Assembly (NCBI RefSeq): GCF_017161265.1
Contig: NZ_CP031393.1
Span: forward strand, 930,001-994,000
Length of the DNA: 64,000 nt
Direction: 5' to 3'
Origin: Treponema medium
GTDB taxonomy: Bacteria; Spirochaetota; Spirochaetia; Treponematales; Treponemataceae
The notes under the pieces are model-generated. The model had not been told where the DNA came from. It searched no databases and saw nothing but the letters and a program-made list of their open reading frames with translations. Positions 26,315 through 35,773 of the stretch are shown one piece after another (the stretch's first letter is position 1; each line of letters starts with the position of its first letter). A program made the position numbers and the translations under genes.

Positions 26315-28963
26315 ATGAACGGAATATCCTTCCGGATGGAGTATGCTATGGTATCATTAACCGTGAACGGCCGGATTGTTGAAGCCGAAGAAAACCAGAA
26401 ACTTGTCTATTTTTTACGCGATTCACTGCACTTAACTTCCGTTAAAAATGGTTGTATGGAAGGCGCATGCGGGACTTGTACTGTTTTAATAGATGGAAAA
26501 CCGATGAAGGCCTGTGTGCAAATCATGAGCAGATTAGCCGGAAAGACAATTACAACACTTGAAGGCTTTCCCGAACGCGAGCTTGCCGTGTATCAATATG
26601 CATTTGCTCACTGCGGTGCGGTGCAATGTGGATTTTGTATCCCCGGTATGATTATTTGCGCAAAAGCGTTGATAGACGGAAATCCCAATCCCTCATCTGC
26701 GGATGTAAAACAGGCTATCCGTAACAATATTTGCCGGTGTACCGGCTATGTAAAAATTGAAGAGGCCATTTTATTGGCTGCCAAGATGTTCCGCGAAAAT
26801 ACGCCCGTGCCGGAAGGAAAAACCGAAGCGACTGTAGGAAGCAGCGCACTCCGTGTTGATTCCTACGCGAAAGCGGCGGGTACTGCGGAATATGCTGATG
26901 ATATGTATCCGGACGGAATGCTTTACGGAAGTGCGGTTCGCACTGCATTCCCGCGGGCAAAGGTTTTGTCTATCAATACCGAAGAAGCAGAAAAGATGCC
27001 GGGTGTGCATATTGTAATGACCGCAGAAGATCTTCCCGGTATGCAAAAGATCGGACACTTAAAAAAAGACTGGGATGTGCTTATTCCCCTCGGTAAAGAA
27101 ACGCATTATTTAGGGGATGCCATCGTTCTAATTGCCGCCGAAAGCCGCGATATTTTAGAAGCTGCAAAAAAGGCAGTAAAAATCGAATACGAAGAGCTAC
27201 CGCCCGTGTGTTCTATGGCAGAAGCAATGGCGGAAGATGCTCCTCATGTTCATGAAGGCGGGAACCTTCTTTCAAGGGAACACCTCGTGCGCGGCAATAC
27301 TGATGAAAAGCTGAAAAATTCAAAATATGTCATTTCACAACATTATTCCGTACCGCCAACTGAACATGCCTTTTTGGAGCCGGAAACGGCAGTGGCTGAG
27401 CCGGATGGAGAAGGTGGCATCATCGTCTATTCAGGTGATCAAGGCATATATCAAACAAAGCGGGAATGTGCAGAAGCTACCGGTTTACCCATCGAGAAGG
27501 TACGGGTTATCGCAAAGATGGTCGGCGGCGGCTTTGGCGGCAAAGAAGATATGAGCGTGCAGCACCATGCGGCTATCCTTGCGTTAAAGACCGGACGCCC
27601 CGTCAAGGTGAGTTTAAGCAGAAAAGAAAGCATTATTATCCATCCGAAGCGCCATGCGATGGAAATGGATTTTACCCTTGGCTGCGATGAGAACGGCTAT
27701 CTAACCGGCTTAAAAGCTGTACTGCATTCAGACACGGGCGCCTATGCCTCGCTCGGCGGGCCGGTACTGCAGCGTGCCTGTACTCATGCGGCAGGGCCGT
27801 ATAACTATCAGGATATCGACATACTTGGCTGTGCGTGGTACACCAATAACCCACCGGCCGGTGCATTCAGAGGCTTCGGCGTAACACAAAGCTGCTTTGC
27901 CGTTGAATCGTGCATCAATTTATTGGCGGAAAAAGTCGGTATTAGTCCGTGGGAAATCCGCTACCGGAATGCAATTCGTCCCGGGCAAGTACTGCCGAAC
28001 GGTCAATATGCCGACGATTCAACCGCTCTTGTACAAACCCTCGAAGCGGTAAAACCGTATTACGATGCACATCCTAAGGCAGGAATTGCCTGTGCTATTA
28101 AAAATTCAGGACTTGGGGTCGGTATTCCCGATTTCGGGCGGACAACCCTGCGGCTTCAAGCGGACGGCGTGCATATTTATTCCAGCGCGGCTTGTATCGG
28201 GCAGGGGGTTGGCACAATTCTCTTGCAGATTGTCAGCGAAGTGCTTGAGTTACCGCGGAGCCTTTTGCATTACGAAACGCCCGACACAAAATTTGCTCCC
28301 GACGCAGGGAATACCACCGCCTCACGTCAAACCGTATTTACCGGTGAAAGTACCCGCATAGCGGCTACCGATCTAAAAAAAGCGCTTGAAGAAGAACTGC
28401 ATAAACGCGGCAAGACGGGAATGCTATCCGAACATCAGGATGTACTGCCCGAACTGTTTACCGCCCTCAGTGGTAAAGAATTTTTTGCGGAATATACCTA
28501 TCCGACGGATAAAATAGGCTCCGACAAACCTCATCCGGTAAGTCATGTCGCTTACGGATACGCAACTCACCTCGTCGATTTGGATGAAGAAGGAAAGCTG
28601 GCGTATGTGGAAGCTGCTCACGATATCGGTCGGGCTATTAATCCAATTTCACTGCAAGGGCAGATTGAAGGCGGCGTTGTGATGAGCCTCGGATATGCGC
28701 TGACGGAAGATTATCCGCTGCAAAAGGGGGTTCCGACTGCTAAGTTCGGTACGCTTGGTCTGTTTAAAGCGCCTCAGGTACCGCCGATAAAGGTTGATAT
28801 TATCGAACATAACGATAATGAGCTTGCATGTGGCGCAAAGGGAGTCGGTGAAATTGCCAGTATTCCGACAGCTCCTGCGGTAGCGCTTGCCTATTATAAC
28901 CGCGACGGTATTTTTAGAACAAAGCTTCCACTGGAAAATACGCCGTATAGCCGGAAAAAATAA
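26315..28963 (+). CDS. fused [2Fe-2S]/molybdopterin hydroxylase (xanthine dehydrogenase or aldehyde oxidoreductase type)
   Basis: This 882-residue fusion has plant-type [2Fe-2S] cysteines at 47, 52, 55 and 67, a second cluster domain with C105, C108, C140 and C142 (QCGFCIPG, CRCTGY), and from ~180 the molybdopterin subunit with GGGFGGKE (403-410), GAFRGFG and the catalytic glutamate E846 in GAKGVGE. The FAD subunit is missing and no accessory genes adjoin. The layout fits the selenium-dependent xanthine dehydrogenase group or Mop-type aldehyde oxidoreductases. These oxidise purines or aldehydes using water. The start at 26315 has GAGGT upstream; ATG at 26348 (GGAG upstream) is equally plausible and gives the usual N-terminus. 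Confidence 0.85.
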   Translation: MNGISFRMEYAMVSLTVNGRIVEAEENQKLVYFLRDSLHLTSVKNGCMEGACGTCTVLIDGKPMKACVQIMSRLAGKTITTLEGFPERELAVYQYAFAHCGAVQCGFCIPGMIICAKALIDGNPNPSSADVKQAIRNNICRCTGYVKIEEAILLAAKMFRENTPVPEGKTEATVGSSALRVDSYAKAAGTAEYADDMYPDGMLYGSAVRTAFPRAKVLSINTEEAEKMPGVHIVMTAEDLPGMQKIGHLKKDWDVLIPLGKETHYLGDAIVLIAAESRDILEAAKKAVKIEYEELPPVCSMAEAMAEDAPHVHEGGNLLSREHLVRGNTDEKLKNSKYVISQHYSVPPTEHAFLEPETAVAEPDGEGGIIVYSGDQGIYQTKRECAEATGLPIEKVRVIAKMVGGGFGGKEDMSVQHHAAILALKTGRPVKVSLSRKESIIIHPKRHAMEMDFTLGCDENGYLTGLKAVLHSDTGAYASLGGPVLQRACTHAAGPYNYQDIDILGCAWYTNNPPAGAFRGFGVTQSCFAVESCINLLAEKVGISPWEIRYRNAIRPGQVLPNGQYADDSTALVQTLEAVKPYYDAHPKAGIACAIKNSGLGVGIPDFGRTTLRLQADGVHIYSSAACIGQGVGTILLQIVSEVLELPRSLLHYETPDTKFAPDAGNTTASRQTVFTGESTRIAATDLKKALEEELHKRGKTGMLSEHQDVLPELFTALSGKEFFAEYTYPTDKIGSDKPHPVSHVAYGYATHLVDLDEEGKLAYVEAAHDIGRAINPISLQGQIEGGVVMSLGYALTEDYPLQKGVPTAKFGTLGLFKAPQVPPIKVDIIEHNDNELACGAKGVGEIASIPTAPAVALAYYNRDGIFRTKLPLENTPYSRKK

Positions 28964-29004
28964 CGCGCAGGGGATATCTTGTAAGCATTAAGCCTTCTAA
29001 ACTA

Positions 29005-29045
29005 AAAAAGCCGATTAAACACATCACGTGTTCAATCGGCTTTTT
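29005..29045. terminator. bidirectional terminator between two convergent genes
   Basis: AAAAAGCCGATTAAACAC (29005-29022) pairs with GTGTTCAATCGGCTTTTT, giving A-tract and T-tract on both strands between the hydroxylase and the p83/100 gene. Confidence 0.9.
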
Positions 29046-29069
29046 GTTATTTTAACGGTTACAAGCTTT

Positions 29070-30848
29070 TTACTTTACCGCTTCCGCAAGATTATCCGTC
29101 TTTAAAAGGCGGATATTGTTTGCCGTATCTTGTACGAGCAAGCCTTTTTCCGTAACGCTTATCGCTGTGTACGGAAGAACGCTTACAGTCGATTTCGCTT
29201 GCATTTCAAGGTTATCGTTGAAGCGTGCAAGGTAATTTTTGCCGGATTGTTCAATCACCGCATAGTAGCTGTCATCAACCTGTATTAAAAGACTTTGTGC
29301 TGCAACAGGTACTGTTGCCTGTTTGGTCATTTCAAGCGTGCGGGGGTTAATGCCAACCAGTGTAATCATCTGATTTCCGGATTTTGAACCGGCAATTGCG
29401 ATAAGCGAATCTGTTCCTTCGATAAGGACACGGCCGCGTACGGTGTTCAACGACGAGGTTTTCAGCGGTTTTTCTGTTTTAAGGTCAAGCAATACTACTT
29501 CAGAAAGCATTGAACTGGAGTCAATTACTTTTAGCATAGCACTGGGCAATGCGGAAGCAAAAGCCGCCTCATCTTGAGCTTTCCGTTCTGCTCGTTTTTC
29601 TTCAATAATTTTCCGCGTATCCGCAGCAACATCCTTCCGATCGCTTTGAGCTTCTTGCTCTTTTGTGTCGGCAAATTGCTTTTCAGAAGAAGCTTCCCGC
29701 TCTTTATCTTGGGCTTGTTTTGCGGCTTCATCGGCTGCTTTCTGCTTTGCGTTTGCTTCTTTTTGCTTTGCTGCTGCTTCCTGATCGCCTTTTTTCGCTT
29801 CGTTTGCTTTTTCTACCGCAGCTTTATCTTTATCGCTTGCTTCCTGCTTATTTTTTGCAGCTTCCTGCTGTTTTTTTGCAGCTTCTTCCGCGGCTTTGCG
29901 GTCATTCGGATTTTTTTGAGCCTGCTTTCGGGCTGCTGCAGCATCTTTTTCGGATTGGGCTGCTTGCTTCTTTGCCGCCTCCGCTTCTTTTCGAGCTTTT
30001 TCCGCATCTTGCTTTGATTGAGCCGCAGCTGTTTTTGATTTATCGGCTTCTTTTTGTGCCGCCGCAGCTTCATTCCGTTTTGCATCGGCATCTTTCCGAG
30101 CTGCAGAGGCATCCTTCTGTGCAACATCTGCACGATCGCGGGCTGTGCTGCTTTCACGTTCTTTCAAGTCGATCATGTCTTTGCGGGTGGCAATATCTTT
30201 ATCATCCTTCTCGCGCATCTTGTTAACAACGTTTTTATCGGAGAGCGACTTCGTGTCGATTGCGCTTAACGTACCGCTGTATTTCTGATCGGAAAGCGGA
30301 ATAACAATCTGTGTTTTTCCCGGCCATTCGTCGTAGCGCAGTGCAAGACCGGCTTTATCAGCAGTTAAATTCTTGACAACAATCGTTTTGTACTTACTTT
30401 TGAACATATTCATGTCGCCACGATACACAGCGTTATAGATCGTTACAAAATGAGCAATGGTCTTTGCATCTTTTTCGGAGTATCCATACGCCTTTCGTAA
30501 ATAACCTGCGATAATAACTCGTAAATTGTTGATATGATCAACTTTCGCTCCGCTTCCGATAATCATGATATCGGCATCGAGACCGGTTTTTACCGACGGA
30601 TCAACTGCATGGATAACGGCGTAGCGATTCATCTCGCCGGCGCGTCCGCGTTGAGCTGCTCCGCCAAGAGATTCTCCGATTTCGGAGATTGCCCGCAGCG
30701 TATCGATTTCGGCGTGAGGCCCTGTGTAGTTGATAAATTCAATCGGCGTATTTTCGGCCTGCTTCAGTTCACTTTGATCAACCTCTATCGAAAACGCCAT
30801 ACTCATAAAGGCAAATGTACAGAGGCATACAAGCGCTATTCTTTTCAT
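29070..30848 (-). CDS. p83/100-family protein
   Basis: This 592-residue exported protein starts at 30848 (AAAGGGG upstream) with signal peptide MKRIALVCLCTFAFMSMAFS. The N-terminal ~190 residues (FINYTGPHAEIDTLRAISEI, GLDADIMIIGSGAKVDHINN) match the p83/100 family of Treponema and Borrelia, a major antigen in Lyme disease; the function is unknown. Residues ~195-415 form a long Ala/Lys/Glu/Gln coiled coil with near-heptad repeats (AAAARKQAQK-like). The C-terminal part looks like beta-propeller sequence (LDLKTEKPLKT, TLVGINPRTLEM). Low-complexity codons make several long antisense frames, which are not genes. Confidence 0.85.
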   Translation of the reverse strand: MKRIALVCLCTFAFMSMAFSIEVDQSELKQAENTPIEFINYTGPHAEIDTLRAISEIGESLGGAAQRGRAGEMNRYAVIHAVDPSVKTGLDADIMIIGSGAKVDHINNLRVIIAGYLRKAYGYSEKDAKTIAHFVTIYNAVYRGDMNMFKSKYKTIVVKNLTADKAGLALRYDEWPGKTQIVIPLSDQKYSGTLSAIDTKSLSDKNVVNKMREKDDKDIATRKDMIDLKERESSTARDRADVAQKDASAARKDADAKRNEAAAAQKEADKSKTAAAQSKQDAEKARKEAEAAKKQAAQSEKDAAAARKQAQKNPNDRKAAEEAAKKQQEAAKNKQEASDKDKAAVEKANEAKKGDQEAAAKQKEANAKQKAADEAAKQAQDKEREASSEKQFADTKEQEAQSDRKDVAADTRKIIEEKRAERKAQDEAAFASALPSAMLKVIDSSSMLSEVVLLDLKTEKPLKTSSLNTVRGRVLIEGTDSLIAIAGSKSGNQMITLVGINPRTLEMTKQATVPVAAQSLLIQVDDSYYAVIEQSGKNYLARFNDNLEMQAKSTVSVLPYTAISVTEKGLLVQDTANNIRLLKTDNLAEAVK

Positions 30849-30945
30849 TGAACAACCCCTTTCTATGAAGATGATACAGAGAAATCTCAAAACCTTAGGG
30901 CGTAGCCCGAGGGAAGAGTGCTTCTCAGTAAAACAAAGTTCAATC

Positions 30946-32658
30946 CTATTCTACTATAGTTTTTATTTTTTGTCTTGCATACTGCTTAATATTTTCGGGA
31001 AAGGCGCCTGCCGTGATGCTAAACAGTGCTTTAACGGCTGAACCTGCGATTTGTTTATCCCCATATTTCGCAATTTCGGTAAGGGCGTCGCAGGCGGCGT
31101 AGGCAGGTTCATAGGCGCGCACTCCGCAGTGTTGCAGCAGCAGTTGAATTGCTTCGATTGAGCTTCCGTCAGGGTCGGCAGCAATAAAGCCCAATGCGCG
31201 GATGATTGCAACGGCTAAAGTAGGGTCGGAAGTTTTTGACGCCTCGTCGAGTAGAATGGTTCGGTATTCCAACGATTCCAATAGACCGAGCAGTTCCGCA
31301 GCCCGTGCCCGTTCATAAACCGTAAAATTATAGGGGAAATACGCTGCCCGCTGATTATTTGCTAAAATAGTTTGCAGGGTGAGTGCGTAGGCTGCTTCAT
31401 TCGTGCCGATAGTCCCTTTTGTAATAGCTTCATCGATGCTTGCTAACAGTGTTCCCGTATCTCCGTAGGGAACAAAGAAGGGCAGCGTTTGCGTTTTTTC
31501 TTGTGTTTTCAAAATGTGATACTGCGGTGGCGCTTCCCGTTGGGGAGAACTTTGCATAATCTTTGTGTCCAGTCGCCAACTGTTGATAACCCAATCATCG
31601 ACGGCAATAAGGATACCATTCGGCATAATAACCGGCAGAAAAGCTGAGGTGATGATCTTTTGTTCCCGCTTTACGGTTCCCTCGCCGCTGATAATTGCCG
31701 CTATACCCTTGCAGGCGATGTAATATTCACCGTCCGTTTTGCTGTAATATAACGGAAGTGTAATGCGGCTGTTCAATTTTGCTGTCCAAGTAATGTTATT
31801 AGAGGTAATATTCCGTGCCGAAACGGTACCATCGGCATATATGCATACCAGTTCGTTGCCGGAGTTTTGCATAAAAAGCGGCGCTGTTTCCTGTGTTTGC
31901 CAGACTGCAAATCCGTCAGTTTCTCTTTGCGGTACATGTGGGGACGTTTCTTTCTCTTCTGCTGCGGCGCTGCGGTAATAGGTGAGGATGCCGTCACCGG
32001 TGCTCATAATATACCCGCCGGGAGCGGAGGCGAGCGTGGCAATTTCTTTTTTTAAGGTTCTTGTATTTGACACCTGTCCGGTAAGCGAAACGGTTAAAAA
32101 GTCTTTGTTTGTCAGCGTCAGCAACAATGATGCCGCTCCCGTTTCGCACAGTTGCCGTGCCGGTGAAGCGGATAATGTGAGCTGCCACTTGAGCTTCCCT
32201 TTTATGGAAAAACAGTAAAGATTGGATTTCGTTAGCACGCATATTCTGCCGTCAGTGGTGCTATAGGGAGCAAACAACGCCGGCTCCGGCAGTTGCACCG
32301 ACCACAAATAAATCCCCTGACTGGAAACCGCTTGCAGTATCCTCGACGCATCTGCAATAATCAATATTCCCGAATTTGATACGGTTAAAAACGGTTTTAT
32401 TGTTCGCTCAATATTCCGCCGCCATCCAAAGGAGCCGGTGTAATCGATACAGTTAAGCGCCTGATCCGAGCTTAATGTATAAAGATATTCTCCGTGTACA
32501 ACCGGATCACAGAGCGTTTCACCCGCCATAACCGCCGACCATTGTGCTTGTTCTATTTGCGCAGTCTGTGCGGTGAGAACCATTGTTGGAATCAGCAAAA
32601 ACATATATGAAAAGAATGCGGTAAATAAGACGGCTAAAAAGCGTTTTGTTTTTTTCAT
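30946..32658 (-). CDS. exported protein with PQQ-like beta-propeller and C-terminal HEAT-type repeats
   Basis: This 570-residue protein has an N-terminal signal (RFLAVLFTAFFSYMFLLIPT), then propeller blades with the pattern LYTLSSDQALNCIDYTGSFGW and ICVLTKSNLYCFSIKGKLKW, followed from ~430 by helical repeats (YRTILLDEASKTSDPTLAVA, IIRALGFIAADPDG, ACDALTEIAKYGDKQIAGSA) like HEAT repeats. This suggests a periplasmic scaffold, perhaps in outer-membrane assembly, but no activity can be named. The start overlaps the stop of the upstream methyltransferase by four bases, so the two are translationally coupled. Confidence 0.7.
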   Translation of the reverse strand: MKKTKRFLAVLFTAFFSYMFLLIPTMVLTAQTAQIEQAQWSAVMAGETLCDPVVHGEYLYTLSSDQALNCIDYTGSFGWRRNIERTIKPFLTVSNSGILIIADASRILQAVSSQGIYLWSVQLPEPALFAPYSTTDGRICVLTKSNLYCFSIKGKLKWQLTLSASPARQLCETGAASLLLTLTNKDFLTVSLTGQVSNTRTLKKEIATLASAPGGYIMSTGDGILTYYRSAAAEEKETSPHVPQRETDGFAVWQTQETAPLFMQNSGNELVCIYADGTVSARNITSNNITWTAKLNSRITLPLYYSKTDGEYYIACKGIAAIISGEGTVKREQKIITSAFLPVIMPNGILIAVDDWVINSWRLDTKIMQSSPQREAPPQYHILKTQEKTQTLPFFVPYGDTGTLLASIDEAITKGTIGTNEAAYALTLQTILANNQRAAYFPYNFTVYERARAAELLGLLESLEYRTILLDEASKTSDPTLAVAIIRALGFIAADPDGSSIEAIQLLLQHCGVRAYEPAYAACDALTEIAKYGDKQIAGSAVKALFSITAGAFPENIKQYARQKIKTIVE

Positions 32659-33797
32659 CGTATAAAAATTCCTAAAAGTTCACAGTGATGGGTCTGTGGA
32701 TAAAAGTCGAACAACCGGTATTCGATAAATCGATACCCCAATGCGATGAGTTTTTTTGCATCACGGACAAAGGTTGCAGGATTGCATGAAACATAATGAA
32801 TGAGCGGTATTTTGGCTTGCCCCAGATAAGTAAGCGCCTTTTCAGGGATGCCCTGTCGCGGCGGATCGATGATAGCGGCATCATAGACAAGTTGTGCAGC
32901 GGGGATGTCTGACCAATCGGTATCGGAAACAGTATGGAAAAAACAGCGGCAAGGGTTGTTCTTTTCTGCAATAATCCGGTCGAGGTTTTTCTGTGCCGTC
33001 CGCAGCGCCCGTTCGTTGTGTTCCACCAAGTGAAGTTCGGCTGCTTTGTCCGTTAAAAAAGCGGAAAAGGTGCCGACGCCGGCATAAAAATCGAGTACCC
33101 GCTTACATGGGGGGATATCCGATACCGGTTTAATCAGTTTTTCCAACATTGTAATATTCGACTGAAAAAAGCCGAATACGCTAAAGTCCAGAGCTGTACC
33201 TTTTACTTGTGCCGAAGCGTCGGGATGAACGGGACTGTATATGTCATCTTGTGCGAAAACATGGTAACGATCTTGAGCGATTTTTGTACTGCGGGGGAAA
33301 AGCTTTTGCAATCCATCCTGCTGCAAAACGGTACGCAACGCAGGTACTGCAATAGGGCAATCATGGACGGGAACAACCGTGTTGCTCGCAAAACCGTGCA
33401 TCCCGATTGTTCCGTTTTTATCCGTATGGAATTGAAACCGGTTTCGATATTCCCATGAAGGACCCGCAATAAAAACCGGCGGACGTTCAGGTGCAATATG
33501 CGCTCTGTCGAAAAGCTCTGCGACCATTGCCTGCCGGAGTGTTTGCTGATAGCTGTTAGCCGCCATTTGTAAATTACATCCGCCGCAGCGCCCGAAATAC
33601 GGGCAGGGCGGTTCAATCCGGTACGGAGAAGGGGTGATGATTTCTTTTATAACGGCTTCGCTGTAATCGCGCTTATTTGCCGTAATGGTAATATCGAGTT
33701 CTTCATCGGGGAGCGCAAAGGGGATAAACACTGTTTTCCCGTCTACTCGCGCAAGGGCTTTCCCGCCGAATACGATCTTTTCCGTAGTAACTCGCAT
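32655..33797 (-). CDS. RlmD/TrmA-family RNA (uracil-5-)-methyltransferase
   Basis: This 380-residue SAM-dependent methyltransferase methylates uracil C5 in rRNA or tRNA. It has an N-terminal TRAM-like domain, Fe-S cysteines in CPYFGRCGGC (C65, C71, C74) with a fourth probably in HDCPIAV, the SAM motif LDFYAGVGTFSAFL, DPPRQG, and the catalytic SCNPATFVRD. The 23S rRNA role is the family default; the exact position is not determinable. The ATG at 33797 has no ribosome-binding site but lies seven bases after TATACT. It overlaps the downstream propeller gene by ATGA. Confidence 0.88.
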   Translation of the reverse strand: MRVTTEKIVFGGKALARVDGKTVFIPFALPDEELDITITANKRDYSEAVIKEIITPSPYRIEPPCPYFGRCGGCNLQMAANSYQQTLRQAMVAELFDRAHIAPERPPVFIAGPSWEYRNRFQFHTDKNGTIGMHGFASNTVVPVHDCPIAVPALRTVLQQDGLQKLFPRSTKIAQDRYHVFAQDDIYSPVHPDASAQVKGTALDFSVFGFFQSNITMLEKLIKPVSDIPPCKRVLDFYAGVGTFSAFLTDKAAELHLVEHNERALRTAQKNLDRIIAEKNNPCRCFFHTVSDTDWSDIPAAQLVYDAAIIDPPRQGIPEKALTYLGQAKIPLIHYVSCNPATFVRDAKKLIALGYRFIEYRLFDFYPQTHHCELLGIFIR

Positions 33798-33804
33798 GGG
33801 ATGC

Positions 33805-33833
33805 AGTATACAGGAAAGCGGAGATTTTATAAA
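33805..33833 (-). promoter_or_regulatory. leaderless promoter of the methyltransferase gene
   Basis: On the reverse strand TTTATA (33833-33828), 17 bases, TATACT (33810-33805), then seven bases to the ATG. The predicted start of transcription falls at or next to the initiation codon. Confidence 0.55.
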
Positions 33834-33945
33834 GGCGCGGGCAGTGGGGGCAGGGAAGTTATAATGCTTTGAGCTATCTCCAATACGGGGTGTTCAAAGA
33901 AGTATAAAGGTATGGGAGAATCAGGATAAAGTGCCTCAGGGGTAA

Positions 33946-34740
33946 CTATTTCAAATACACAAATGGGATATCATCGATGCGTTGGAGCCGGATAGCGCCG
34001 CAGCCTTTTTCTGCGTACATAACATTCAGCATCGCGGTGATGTTGCGTTCAAAATCGGGATTGCTTTTTTCTTCCACGGCTGCGATACCTCCGCCGTAAA
34101 TGCAGTAGACAAGGTCGGCGTATTGCAAGGCAAGCGCGGGGTTATGAATAGAAACGAGCACCGTCTTGTGCGCTTTTGTACAAAGCTTACGGGTAATCTG
34201 CATAATCTTATGCTCGTTGTAAAAGTCGAGATTGGCGGTCGGTTCATCCAAGAGGATGATGGGCGCATCCTGTACCATGCCGCGGGCAAGCATCACAAGC
34301 CGCGATTCCCCGGAGCTGAGCTGACTGTAATAGCGGTCTGCGAATTGCGTTAAGCCGAATACCTCAAGCGCATGATCGACATATTCCCAATCTTTTCGCG
34401 ACGGGGCTTGCAGCGCGGTTTGATGGGGATTACGCCCCATCACGACAAAGTCGCGTACCGTGTAGGTAAATACGCCGGAATGTCCCTGCGGAATGTAACA
34501 TACTTTTTGGGCAAATCGCTTTCGTGTAAGCTGCGCCGCATTTTCTCCCAATACCGAAAGCGTACCGGACGCGGGCATATCCAATCCGGCGAGCAGCCGC
34601 AACAGCGTGGTCTTGCCCGCGCCGTTAGGGCCTATCAGCGCAATAACCTGTTGCTGCGGAATATCCAGCCGGAGATCTTTCAGAATAGGCTGCGTTCCCC
34701 GCACCGCCGTAACGCCGTCAAGCTCAAAAGCCGCGTTCAT
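33946..34740 (-). CDS. ABC transporter ATP-binding protein, FecE/FhuC/BtuD type
   Basis: This 264-residue ATPase has Walker A GPNGAGKTT (residues 37-45 from the chosen start), signature LSSGESRLVMLARG, Walker B IILLDEPTANLD and the switch histidine in VSIHNP. It powers uptake of an iron chelate, haem or cobalamin. I set the start at 34740 because its ATGA overlaps the permease stop; the apparent earlier start is a TTG. It is the last gene of a four-gene unit (flavodoxin, binding protein, permease, ATPase). Confidence 0.92.
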   Translation of the reverse strand: MNAAFELDGVTAVRGTQPILKDLRLDIPQQQVIALIGPNGAGKTTLLRLLAGLDMPASGTLSVLGENAAQLTRKRFAQKVCYIPQGHSGVFTYTVRDFVVMGRNPHQTALQAPSRKDWEYVDHALEVFGLTQFADRYYSQLSSGESRLVMLARGMVQDAPIILLDEPTANLDFYNEHKIMQITRKLCTKAHKTVLVSIHNPALALQYADLVYCIYGGGIAAVEEKSNPDFERNITAMLNVMYAEKGCGAIRLQRIDDIPFVYLK

Positions 34741-35756
34741 ATTCCAATCCAAATATCGTTGTTCCGGCGGAGCATCAACTGCGCAAGAATTGGCGCGCCG
34801 ATGACAGCCGTGATAATACTGACCGGTATCTCATTGCCGGACAGGGAGCGGGCAACGGTATCCGCAAACAGCAACAGGGCGGCGCCGCACATAAAAGAAA
34901 GCGGGGCCACCTTGTAATTATTATTGCCGAACAGCAGCCGGATAACATGCGGCGCAATAAGCCCGATCCAGCTGATGATACCCGCAGCGGACACCACACT
35001 CGCAACCAACAATGTCGAAGTGATAATAAACAGCAGCCGCATCTTTTTAACCGGCGTACCGAGCGACGCCGCTTCTTCATCACCGAGCGAGAGAATATTG
35101 AGCTGTCTGCGGAACAGGATAATAAAGCTGCATCCCGCAACGGCAATCGGTAAAAAGGCGGCGAGCTTTTTCCACGTGATAATGTTAAAACAGCCCATCA
35201 GCCAGAACTCCAGAGCAGGCAGCTCATTGAGCGGATCCGCCATGTATTTGATAAGGGATACGCCTGCTCCGGCAAGCGCATTGATGATGACACCTGCAAG
35301 CACGAGGCGTATCAGACTGTGTTCTCCGCCGATATTCGAAAGCTGCAACACAAGCAACGTCGCGCCGATGCCGCCCGCAAAGGCGCAGAGCTGAATGCCT
35401 GCCGCACTTGTATGGAGCAGCACGATACCGATTGCCGCGCCGAGGGAAGCGCCGGTAGAAACACCGATGATGTCGGGTGCTACCAGCGGATTACGGAATA
35501 GGCTTTGCAGGCTTACCCCGCTCAATCCGATTGCACCTCCTGAAAGAAAGACAAAAAGGGTGCGCGGCAGCCGGATGTTCATAAAAATATTGTAATCGGC
35601 TGTGGTTACCGCCGCAAATACATCGGTGCGGAACAGGATGGAAAGTATCTTAATAAAAGAGAGCGGATAACGCCCCCAGCTCAGCGAGAATATCAGCGCC
35701 GCCAGAGGCATTATACAAGCTGCACATATCAGTTTAGTCCGGTACCGCATCTGCAT
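34737..35756 (-). CDS. FecCD-family ABC permease
   Basis: This 339-residue protein has about ten transmembrane segments. Family landmarks include LPRTLFVFLSGGAIGLSGVS near 65-84, NPLVAPDIIGVSTGASLGA, GDEEAASLG (coupling helix to the ATPase) and GLIAPHVIRLLFG near 265. It forms the membrane channel for iron-siderophore, haem or vitamin B12 import. The upstream binding-protein stop is 17 bases away; the downstream ATPase overlaps by four. Confidence 0.93.
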   Translation of the reverse strand: MQMRYRTKLICAACIMPLAALIFSLSWGRYPLSFIKILSILFRTDVFAAVTTADYNIFMNIRLPRTLFVFLSGGAIGLSGVSLQSLFRNPLVAPDIIGVSTGASLGAAIGIVLLHTSAAGIQLCAFAGGIGATLLVLQLSNIGGEHSLIRLVLAGVIINALAGAGVSLIKYMADPLNELPALEFWLMGCFNIITWKKLAAFLPIAVAGCSFIILFRRQLNILSLGDEEAASLGTPVKKMRLLFIITSTLLVASVVSAAGIISWIGLIAPHVIRLLFGNNNYKVAPLSFMCGAALLLFADTVARSLSGNEIPVSIITAVIGAPILAQLMLRRNNDIWIGI

Positions 35757-35773
35757 TGAAGGGTTTTATCTTT

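Noticed and set aside
29531-30269. Several long overlapping open frames on both strands, including leucine- and phenylalanine-rich ones
   Set aside because: They are antisense or shifted readings of the Ala/Lys/Glu-rich coiled coil of the p83/100 gene; low-complexity codons keep other frames open.
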